Shown here piece after piece: positions 7,136-12,772 of a stretch of DNA of 20,995 nt. Under the pieces are notes generated by a model. It was given only the letters and a program-made list of their open reading frames with translations, was not told the origin of the DNA and did not search any database. Both the position numbers and the translations under genes were made by a program. Source of the stretch: Methylococcaceae bacterium (lineage in GTDB: Bacteria; Pseudomonadota; Gammaproteobacteria; Methylococcales; Methylomonadaceae); assembly GCA_030699345.1 (NCBI GenBank), contig JAUYMX010000477.1:1-20995 (forward strand), in the 5' to 3' direction. How positions within the stretch are numbered: the stretch's first letter is position 1; every line of letters starts with the position of its first letter.

Positions 7136-7825
7136 TTAGAGCAATTTTTTACGTTTTGATACTGAAAGTAAGCCGAATAAGCCAACTCCAAACATCCAAA
7201 CAGCTTGTGGCAGAGGGACTGTCACAGGTACGTCTTGTGAAGGAATTACGGTCAAACCAACAAATTTCTTCTGAATGAACGCCAACTCACCAACTGCGCT
7301 AGTTTTAGCGCGCAGAATGTTTTGGATAGTTACCTTAATTGAATTGGTATTCGGTGAAAATGCCAAGGACGCGTTTGCTTCCCAATCGGCAGTATCGTCA
7401 CCAAATTCTGTTTCAGCAAAAGGACCTGAAGTGATTTTACTAACATTACTTACGAATGGATTTGCCAAGTCGACAGATCTTAATTCACCACCAACAGCAA
7501 GGTTTGCGCCTGCACCCTCACGTAAATAATCACCTGTTTCAGTCAATGCCAGAGCATTAATACTCTTATTGTTCAATGAAGCAATATTTACTACAAAAGT
7601 TGATGAAGTAAAAGCTTGTCCATTGCCATTCAGACTTAGCGTACTAAAATCGGACGGTACAAATATTAATGAATCTCCAGATACTGAAGGCGTTCCAAAC
7701 AGATTGGTTAAAGAATCTTCGAAAGAGAATGAAAAATTATTGCCATAAATTGTAGCTGCGTTACCACTTGCAGAACAGGCAACAATTGCTAATGTAAACA
7801 ATAGTTTATTAAAAGAAGACATCAT
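7136..7825 (-). CDS. PEP-CTERM sorting domain exoprotein (229 aa)
   Basis: This is a predicted secreted protein with a Sec signal peptide (residues 1-23, ending SASGNA). The body of about 175 residues is rich in Ser, Asn, Ala and small hydrophobics, with beta-like repeats such as SVSGDSLIF and NSIKVTIQN. I do not recognise a domain in it. The sorting tail at about 203-229 has VPLPQAVWMF, then a hydrophobic helix and a basic end (SKRKK). The residue after the second Pro is Gln, a variant of the usual motif. A weak GGA precedes the start; the second Met is an equally possible start. The gene is single, with its own sigma-54-like promoter at 7914-7929 and its own terminator. It is unrelated in body sequence to the 383-residue PEP-CTERM protein at 1421 but has the same style of control. 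Confidence 0.8.
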   Translation of the reverse strand: MMSSFNKLLFTLAIVACSASGNAATIYGNNFSFSFEDSLTNLFGTPSVSGDSLIFVPSDFSTLSLNGNGQAFTSSTFVVNIASLNNKSINALALTETGDYLREGAGANLAVGGELRSVDLANPFVSNVSKITSGPFAETEFGDDTADWEANASLAFSPNTNSIKVTIQNILRAKTSAVGELAFIQKKFVGLTVIPSQDVPVTVPLPQAVWMFGVGLFGLLSVSKRKKLL

Positions 7826-7913
7826 AATTTAATTCCAAAAAAAATTAATTCAAAACATCATTAACAGAATTAATAATGCAATTAGGTGATACAAAAAGCA
7901 TCTATTTATTAAA

Positions 7914-7929
7914 AGCAAATAACATGCCG
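7914..7929 (-). promoter_or_regulatory. Sigma-54 (RpoN) promoter of PEP-CTERM gene 2
   Basis: On the minus strand the sequence CGGCATGTTATTTGCT carries GG (7927-7928) and GC (7915-7916) in the exact 12-base register and matches TGGCAC-N5-TTGCW except at two positions. Transcription would start near 7903, about 78 bases before the ATG at 7825. Confidence 0.65.
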
Positions 7930-8090
7930 AAAAAATGAATGATCACTAATTTTTATCATTAGCCGGACTTGCCGATATATAACTTCTCATGGAAATACTT
8001 AATAAACAATTCGTATAATCACTATTAGTATTTTCACCTATTTTCCATTACCCATTGAATTTAAAGTGTTTTTTACGGTAAAAATTTGTT

Positions 8091-8136
8091 AAAACAGCCA
8101 ATCATCGGCAAATAATGCCTAATGATCGGCTGTTTT
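8091..8136. terminator. Orphan terminator-like hairpin in a divergent intergenic region
   Basis: The arms 8091-8105 and 8122-8136 pair over 15 positions with one mismatch. The loop contains a further GGC/GCC pairing. The stem begins AAAACAGCC and ends GGCTGTTTT, so it could end transcription in either direction. No gene ends nearby on either strand, which suggests a small RNA or a decayed gene. Confidence 0.5.
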
Positions 8137-8232
8137 AGTTTGCTTTTTCGCCGGTTAAATTAAGTAGACCTACTCGTTTTGCCAGGTTATTTATGGATGA
8201 GTGCTTAACAAAAGTTTTATTCTTAACAGAAA

Positions 8233-8251
8233 TTGTAAAGAAACCTGACAC
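8233..8251 (-). promoter_or_regulatory. Copy C of the GTGT-N11-ACAC dyad motif
   Basis: Read on the minus strand the site is GTGTCAGGTTTCTTTACAA, nearly identical to the copy at 1181. It lies about 305 bases upstream of the -24 box of PEP-CTERM gene 2 and in the orientation that faces that gene. Confidence 0.45.
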
Positions 8252-8418
8252 ATTGACGACAATTATTCAGTTTTTTAACAAATTTCATTACACTCAGAAG
8301 ACTATAAAAACATAATGACTAAGCCTTTACCAAGCCAAAGCTTACGTCAGTGTAAGCTGTTACCTACTCTAACGTCATTCATTACGACACATTTACTAAC
8401 CACCATGATTTCATAAAA

Positions 8419-8437
8419 GTGTAAAGAAAACGGACAC
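8419..8437 (-). promoter_or_regulatory. Copy D of the GTGT-N11-ACAC dyad motif
   Basis: Read on the minus strand the site is GTGTCCGTTTTCTTTACAC. The dyad is longest here: AAAAGTGT at 8415-8422 and ACACTTTT at 8434-8441 around an 11-base spacer. It ends about 50 bases before the mepA start, so it could also affect that gene. Confidence 0.45.
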
Positions 8438-8488
8438 TTTTGCTTTTCTCATTAAATCCTACAGTAACTTCATTCTAATTTTGCAGCC

Positions 8489-9331
8489 ATGCGCCTATCA
8501 TTTTTTTTCATACTCTTAATTATCTCATCCGAGTGCCTTGCCTCAACATCCGCTAAAGATTGGGCAAAAGTAACCCAACCAACAAAAACTACCGGCTTAT
8601 CACAGAGTATCGGCACTTATACTTCCGGCTGTTTGCGGGGGGCGGCGGCGTTGCCGGTAACCGGCAACGGCTATCAAGTAATGCGCTTATCACGGACACG
8701 ATTTTACGGGCATCCTGATTTACTCAGCTTCATTAAAAAAATGGGTAATGCCGCGACTCAACAGCACTGGGGAACCTTATTGATCGGGGATTTAGGGCAA
8801 CCTCGCGGCGGCCCCACGTTAACGGGTCACCGCAGTCACCAGACTGGACTGGATGTGGACATCTGGTTTCGGCTGGCACCAGAAGCGACTGGCTCGCAGT
8901 TAAGCATTGAAGACCGTGAAACTTGGGCGGCAACTTCCGTACTTGCCGAAAAATCTGATGCTATTAATCGCAAACATTGGTCGCCGATCAACGAACACAT
9001 TCTTGAAGCGGCCGCAAACCTGTCGGAGGTAGATCGTATTTTTGTTAATGCCAGTGTCAAAAGACAATTATGCACGGACAATAGCGGACAAAGCTGGCTT
9101 AGAAAAATTCGCCCTTGGTACGGGCATGACGATCATTTTCATGTCCGCCTGAAATGCCCTGCCGATAATCCGGAGTGTCGAATTCAAGATGCCGTCCCCA
9201 AAGGAAACGGCTGTGATGCCAGCTTGGCATGGTGGTTTTCTGCGGAGGCTAAAGCTGATTTGTTAGCGCCCAAAAAACCAGCAACAGTGCCGGTACTGCC
9301 GGCTCAATGCCAAGTGGTATTAAATGAATGA
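8489..9331 (+). CDS. mepA: Penicillin-insensitive murein endopeptidase, MepA (peptidase M74)
   Basis: MepA is a periplasmic zinc metallopeptidase of the LAS fold that cleaves D-Ala-meso-DAP cross-links in peptidoglycan. The protein is 280 residues against 274 in E. coli. A signal peptide occupies residues 1-18. The metal-site motifs are clear: G-H114-RS-H117-QTGLDV-D124 (H117 and D124 correspond to the zinc ligands) and H213-DD-H216-F-H218-VR, where H218 is the third ligand. Six cysteines outside the signal peptide (from C48 to one near the C-terminus) match the disulfide-rich E. coli enzyme. No good ribosome site is seen before ATG 8489, but the start gives a complete signal peptide. It ends 2 bases from the stop of the converging VOC gene, with no terminator between them. 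Confidence 0.92.
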   Translation: MRLSFFFILLIISSECLASTSAKDWAKVTQPTKTTGLSQSIGTYTSGCLRGAAALPVTGNGYQVMRLSRTRFYGHPDLLSFIKKMGNAATQQHWGTLLIGDLGQPRGGPTLTGHRSHQTGLDVDIWFRLAPEATGSQLSIEDRETWAATSVLAEKSDAINRKHWSPINEHILEAAANLSEVDRIFVNASVKRQLCTDNSGQSWLRKIRPWYGHDDHFHVRLKCPADNPECRIQDAVPKGNGCDASLAWWFSAEAKADLLAPKKPATVPVLPAQCQVVLNE

Positions 9332-9333
9332 AA

Positions 9334-9747
9334 TTATTCGGCCAATGGGATCATATCAGCCAACTTTGGCGCGCCCGCACGCTCGATAATTTCCACCGCA
9401 TTACCATCCGGATCACGGCAAAACAATGCCTTACGTCCAGAGATACTCAAGGTATAAGCAACGCCTGCTCTTTCCAGCAATTCGCGAATAGGCTCCAGCT
9501 CTGACACAGTCAAGGCAAAATGCCGATCACGACCACCATGCGCTGGGCGCCCGGTGGTCGGATCCGGGTTGTTTAATTCCATGATGTGAACTTGCTGCTC
9601 ACCCAACTGAAACCAGGCGCCCGGAAACCCCATATCGGGGCGATGCACCTGCTGCAGCCCTAAAATATCCCGATAAAATCGTAACGATACTTCGGTATTG
9701 GCGACGATAACGCTGGCGTGGTGTAAAGCAAAATCGGGTTTTGACAT
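9334..9747 (-). CDS. VOC-superfamily (glyoxalase-fold) protein
   Basis: This is a small cytoplasmic metalloprotein of 137 residues with the paired beta-alpha-beta-beta-beta fold of the glyoxalase/bleomycin-resistance/dioxygenase superfamily. Likely metal ligands, spaced as in the family, are H10 (LHHASV), E57 or H54 (VHIMEL), H76 (RDRHFAL) and E119 (DPDGNAVEIIE). Family features also include 'SLRFYRDILGL' at about 21-31 and 'FCRDPDGNAVEI' at 109-120. The reaction cannot be read from sequence; lactoylglutathione lyase-like or another vicinal oxygen chelate chemistry is possible. The ribosome site AGGAAA about 5 bases before the ATG fixes the start. It lies downstream of bcp on the same strand but is separated from it by the inverted-repeat element at 9772-9973. 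Confidence 0.85.
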   Translation of the reverse strand: MSKPDFALHHASVIVANTEVSLRFYRDILGLQQVHRPDMGFPGAWFQLGEQQVHIMELNNPDPTTGRPAHGGRDRHFALTVSELEPIRELLERAGVAYTLSISGRKALFCRDPDGNAVEIIERAGAPKLADMIPLAE

Positions 9748-9771
9748 GATTTCCTATTAGTTAAGCGGGTT

Positions 9772-9973
9772 ATACCAATCCCAAAAAGTTTTTAATTAAA
9801 GCCTCGTGAATTCAATGTCATTAAGTTAAGCCGTTCGTGGTGAGCTTGTCGAACCATGAACGGATTAACCATTCACCCTTCGACAGGCTCAGGGCGAACG
9901 GTTAATCCTTAACATTGAGCTAGCCTTCAACCATCTAAGAAACAATAAAATATGAATTTATTGGGATTGGTAT
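9772..9973. repeat. 202-bp MITE-like inverted-repeat element
   Basis: The two ends are a perfect 13-bp inverted repeat: ATACCAATCCCAA at 9772-9784 and its complement at 9961-9973. The interior is also a long imperfect palindrome: CCGTTCG at 9831 pairs with CGAACGG at 9895-9901, and the TGTCGAA / TTCGACA pieces nearby also pair. No protein is encoded. The core resembles the 'TTCGACAGGCTCAGGGCGAACGG' type repeat dispersed in many bacterial genomes. It sits between bcp and the VOC gene. Confidence 0.75.
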
Positions 9974-10000
9974 TAAACAGTCTGGGTAGGGTTAATTCAA

Positions 10001-10465
10001 TTACAAAGTTTTTATTTTTTCCAGAATTTCCTGGGCATGACCTTCGTGATTCACGCCGTAAATGACATCGGCCAAGTTGCCTTGTTTGTCGATAATAAAA
10101 GTAGAACGTAAAACAGCCATGCTTTTAACGCCGTTTTTTTCTCTTTCCCGCCACACACCGTAGCTTTCGCAAAGCTCGCCTTCGGTGTCGGCTAATAAAT
10201 CGACCTTAAGATCGTATTTTTTGATGAAATCAGTGTGGCTGCTGCAGGAATCTTTACTTACACCAATAACGACTGTATCCAGTTTGGCAAACTCACTTGC
10301 CAACCGGGTAAAGTCGTTGGCTTCAATGGTGCAGCCCGGTGTGTCATCTTTGGGATAAAAATACAACACGACATTTTTTTTACCCTTGAAATCAGCCAAA
10401 TTGACTGTGTCATTATTTTGATTTTTGCTGCTGAAAAGTGGCGCAGGTTGTTGTGCTTGTAACAT
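10001..10465 (-). CDS. bcp: Thioredoxin-dependent peroxiredoxin, Bcp/PrxQ family
   Basis: The protein is a cytoplasmic thiol peroxidase of 154 residues that reduces H2O2 and organic peroxides. The active-site motif F-Y-P-K-D-D-T42-P-G-C45-T holds the peroxidatic cysteine C45 and the conserved Thr and Pro. The thioredoxin-like fold is supported by VVLYFYP at 32-38 and VIGVSKDS near 72-79. In E. coli Bcp the resolving cysteine is C50; here position 50 is Asn (CTIEAN). Any resolving thiol must therefore be one of the distant cysteines (SKDSC or GELCESYG), or the enzyme works as a 1-Cys form. The start is set by AGGAGA 7 bases before the ATG. The upstream gene on the same strand is yfbR, 86 bases away, so they may be cotranscribed. 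Confidence 0.93.
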   Translation of the reverse strand: MLQAQQPAPLFSSKNQNNDTVNLADFKGKKNVVLYFYPKDDTPGCTIEANDFTRLASEFAKLDTVVIGVSKDSCSSHTDFIKKYDLKVDLLADTEGELCESYGVWREREKNGVKSMAVLRSTFIIDKQGNLADVIYGVNHEGHAQEILEKIKTL

Positions 10466-10551
10466 CAGAATCTCCTAGTGCTTTACGTTGGATTACGCCT
10501 GCATGATAGTGAGCCGGTTAATTAAAGTCCAGGCATTCACCGGCCGCGTAA

Positions 10552-11157
10552 TTAATGGGTTTGCATTAAGCCGTCTAGCGTCAGGCCGCAACTGGGCACA
10601 AATACCGTCATAAAAAAAACCACTTCCGGCTGCTCAGACTGTCCCAGGGTTTGCACCAAATGCTCTGCTGCGGTTTCAAACTCCCTGTTACCGGCCTTTA
10701 ATTCCGCCTGGCATTTAAGATAGGCGGAGATTTTATCAGCCGCTTTAATAAGACCGGCATGCTCTTCAGGCAATTGCTCATGATGAATCAGCGCCATAAA
10801 ATCCGCCTGCAACTCGCCGGGCAGTAATGCCACTAATTCTGTTTCGGCCTGCTTTTCGATCTGCTTGTAGGCCAAGCGAATAGCCTGGGAATGATATTTA
10901 ATGGGCGTCGGCAAATCGCCGGTAATCACTTCAGTAATGTCATGATATAAGGCCGCCGTTGCCACTGCATTAGCATCAACCTGCCCGCCAAAATAGCGGT
11001 TTTTAATTAACGCCAAGGTATGGGCAATTACCGAGACTTCCCAGCTATGCTCCATGACATTTTCATCATGGGCATTGCGTTTAAGCCCCCAACGCTTAAT
11101 CCATCTAAGCCGCGATAGGTAAGCGTAAAAGCTGCTGCTAATTGTCGGCTTGCTCAT
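10552..11157 (-). CDS. yfbR: 5'-deoxynucleotidase YfbR (HD domain)
   Basis: YfbR removes phosphate from deoxyribonucleoside 5'-monophosphates and helps keep the dNTP pool balanced. The protein is 201 residues against 199 in E. coli and can be matched along its length: FYAYLSRLRWIKRW at 10-23, NV-MEH37-S, the metal motif ALY-H72-D73-ITEV, GD81-LPTPIKY, and KAADKISAYLKC, which carries the last metal-binding Asp. R18, a substrate contact in E. coli, has an equivalent in SRLRW. The ribosome site GAAGGG lies 7 bases before the ATG. It is 46 bases downstream of the DCC-family gene and 86 bases upstream of bcp, all on minus, so a short operon is likely. There is no membrane segment. Confidence 0.94.
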   Translation of the reverse strand: MSKPTISSSFYAYLSRLRWIKRWGLKRNAHDENVMEHSWEVSVIAHTLALIKNRYFGGQVDANAVATAALYHDITEVITGDLPTPIKYHSQAIRLAYKQIEKQAETELVALLPGELQADFMALIHHEQLPEEHAGLIKAADKISAYLKCQAELKAGNREFETAAEHLVQTLGQSEQPEVVFFMTVFVPSCGLTLDGLMQTH

Positions 11158-11203
11158 AATGGCCCTTCGATAAATTCACGACCCAGTATAGTTATTGTCA
11201 TTT

Positions 11204-11641
11204 TTAGCCTCGTTTACGGGATTGCTTAGGTATTTGACAACTGCCATCCTGACAACGCTTGGCACCGAATAAACCGCCAAGACTCAACCGGTATTTAGCA
11301 AAAATCAGGTATAAGCCATCAAAGAGTTGCTTCAATATTGGCCAGCCGGTGGGCGCCAATAACCAACCCAATCCCACTGCCCGATACGCCTCTCTAAATA
11401 CCGGCATGCCTTTAACGATGGCGCCATTGGGATAAACGCCGTGAATTTCCGCCATCAACTGCGCAAACGTTTTATTGTGCAGCGCAGGATCAAAATCAGT
11501 ATCGGTAATGTCTTTAAAGCCAAGCTTGCCTTGTTTGTTAAAGCGGGACAACCACGCCACTTCTTTTTGGCAAATCGGACATTCGCCATCATAGAGCAAG
11601 GTAAATTGCACTTGTGGTTGTTCAGATGTTTCAGGTTTCAT
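11204..11641 (-). CDS. DCC-family (DUF393) thiol-disulfide protein
   Basis: The 145-residue protein begins with the family motif LLYDGECPICQKEVAWL. Cysteines C21 and C24 (D-G-E-C-P-I-C) are in the place of a thioredoxin-like CXXC. Further features are an 'NGAIVKGMPVFREAYRAVGLGWLLA' segment, a hydrophobic but not clearly membrane-spanning stretch, and a Cys-containing basic tail (CQDGSCQIPKQSRKRG). The family is annotated as putative thiol-disulfide oxidoreductases with no proven substrate. GGAG 7 bases before the ATG supports the start. It is first in a minus-strand run with yfbR and bcp and is divergent from ylqF, whose start is about 80 bases away. Confidence 0.87.
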   Translation of the reverse strand: MKPETSEQPQVQFTLLYDGECPICQKEVAWLSRFNKQGKLGFKDITDTDFDPALHNKTFAQLMAEIHGVYPNGAIVKGMPVFREAYRAVGLGWLLAPTGWPILKQLFDGLYLIFAKYRLSLGGLFGAKRCQDGSCQIPKQSRKRG

Positions 11642-11720
11642 GCAAACTCCATCAGAATATTTGGCAGGCTGCTATGATGCACCCTTAAAAGTTAACTCTT
11701 CAACCTACATAAAACAAATC

Positions 11721-12641
11721 ATGCTTATTCAGTGGTATCCCGGCCATATGCACAAGGCCAGCAAAGAAGTCAAAGAGATCCTGCCCCAGGTGGATCTGGT
11801 GATTGAAATTCTCGATGCGCGCATTCCGTTCAGCAGCCAAAACCCCATGCTCGCCAGCATTCGAGGCGACAAGCCCTGTATCAAAGTGCTTAACAAAAGT
11901 GATTTGGCTGATCCCGAGCTGACGCAACAGTGGCAAAGTTACATGGAACAAGAACAAAATGTAAAAACTCTCGCCTTGACCATTGAGCACCCGGAAAAAA
12001 TCCGGCAATTGCCTGAGTTATGTCACAAAATGCTGCCCGATAAAGACAATCAATCCAAATTGCTGCATGCGTTGATTATGGGCATACCCAACGTTGGTAA
12101 ATCTACTCTAATCAATATTTTGGCGGGGCGAACCATTGCCAAAACCGGCAACGAGCCTGCCGTTACCAAACACCAGCAACGCATTGATATAGGCAACGGC
12201 ATTATCTTATTGGATACCCCCGGCATGCTTTGGCCCAATTTGGAAAACAAAAACACCGGCTATCGACTCGCCACAACGGGTGCTATTAAAGACACGGCTA
12301 TCGACCACGAAGACATTGCACAATTTGCTGCCGGGTATCTGTTACAGCATTACCCGGAGTTTTTAAAAGAGCGTTTTCAACTGACTGAACTGCCTAAAGG
12401 CGATCAAGAATGTTTGGCGGCTATCGGCAAAAAACGCGGCTGTTTGCGCACCGGTGGACGAGTTGAAATCGATAAAGCGGCAAAAATCCTATTAGCGGAA
12501 TTACGGGCGGGTACGCTGGGTAGAATTACGCTCGAAACCCCAGCGATGATGGAACAAGAGCTGGCCGAGCTGGTGATCATTCGTGAAGAAAAAGCGGCCC
12601 GTAAAAAAGACCGCAAAAAAAATTGGAAAGCGTCGCGTTAA
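11721..12641 (+). CDS. ylqF: Ribosome biogenesis GTPase YlqF/RbgA
   Basis: This is a circularly permuted GTPase that acts in late maturation of the large ribosomal subunit. The order of motifs shows the permutation: G4 (N58-K59-S-D61) comes before G1 (G121-IPNVGK127-S-T129), then G3 (D165-T-P-G168). The N-terminus MLIQWYPGHMHKASKEV is the family signature, so the ATG at 11721 (306 residues) is chosen although the frame is open from 11640. The extra 27 codons would start with unrelated sequence and lack family support. The C-terminal part is helical, with a KKRGCLRTGGRVE segment followed by a Lys/Arg-rich end typical of RNA contact. It ends before a REP pair whose first hairpin plus T5 can act as its terminator. 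Confidence 0.94.
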   Translation: MLIQWYPGHMHKASKEVKEILPQVDLVIEILDARIPFSSQNPMLASIRGDKPCIKVLNKSDLADPELTQQWQSYMEQEQNVKTLALTIEHPEKIRQLPELCHKMLPDKDNQSKLLHALIMGIPNVGKSTLINILAGRTIAKTGNEPAVTKHQQRIDIGNGIILLDTPGMLWPNLENKNTGYRLATTGAIKDTAIDHEDIAQFAAGYLLQHYPEFLKERFQLTELPKGDQECLAAIGKKRGCLRTGGRVEIDKAAKILLAELRAGTLGRITLETPAMMEQELAELVIIREEKAARKKDRKKNWKASR

Positions 12642-12675
12642 TCTTGTAAAAATTGCGGTGAGTGAACGACTTGAT

Positions 12676-12761
12676 TTATGTAGGGTACGCATCGCGTACC
12701 TTTTTAATAAAATTGCTGTAAATCATGACAGTAAAAGGTACGCAATGCGTACCCTACATAA
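12676..12761. repeat. Inverted pair of GTAG-type REP units (BIME-like), doubling as terminators
   Basis: Two 29-base arms (12676-12704 and 12733-12761) are inverted copies with one mismatch, around a 28-base spacer. Each arm is itself GTAG followed by a small hairpin: GGTACGC, a 3-base loop, GCGTACC, then T4-5. Read on plus, the first hairpin is followed by T5 (12701-12705), suiting ylqF. Read on minus, the second is followed by T4 (12736-12733), suiting gspD. The GTAG-plus-palindrome layout is that of REP elements mobilised by RAYT transposases. Confidence 0.8.
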
Positions 12762-12772
12762 CTTATTCCAGC

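Larger units (their letters stand above)
7826..8488. other. Divergent intergenic region between PEP-CTERM gene 2 and mepA
   Basis: These 663 AT-rich bases contain no convincing protein gene. They hold the sigma-54 promoter at 7914-7929, a terminator-like hairpin at 8091-8136, a 7-bp inverted repeat at 8339-8358 (AGCTTAC and its complement around a 6-base loop), and two copies of the 19-bp dyad motif at 8233-8251 and 8419-8437. A TATAAT at 8014-8019 lacks a matching -35 box. Confidence 0.55.

Noticed and set aside
8014..8019. TATAAT as a definite sigma-70 promoter
   Set aside because: No acceptable -35 hexamer at 16-18 bases and no extended -10. It is kept only as a hint for a small RNA.
8432..8444. 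GGACACTTTTGC as a sigma-54 promoter for mepA
   Set aside because: The GG and GC are 10 bases apart instead of the required 12.
9826..9906. Repeats at the 202-bp element as a CRISPR array
   Set aside because: They are inverted, not direct, and there are only two imperfect copies with no regular spacers.
10513..10544. GCCGGT / ACCGGC inverted repeat after yfbR as a terminator
   Set aside because: The stem is only 6 bp with a loop of 20 bases and there is no T-run on the minus strand.
11640..11720. Extended N-terminus of ylqF from ATG 11640
   Set aside because: The family begins with the 'IQWYPGHM' signature, which starts at the ATG at 11721. The extra residues lack family support and their DNA also serves the divergent DCC gene as leader.
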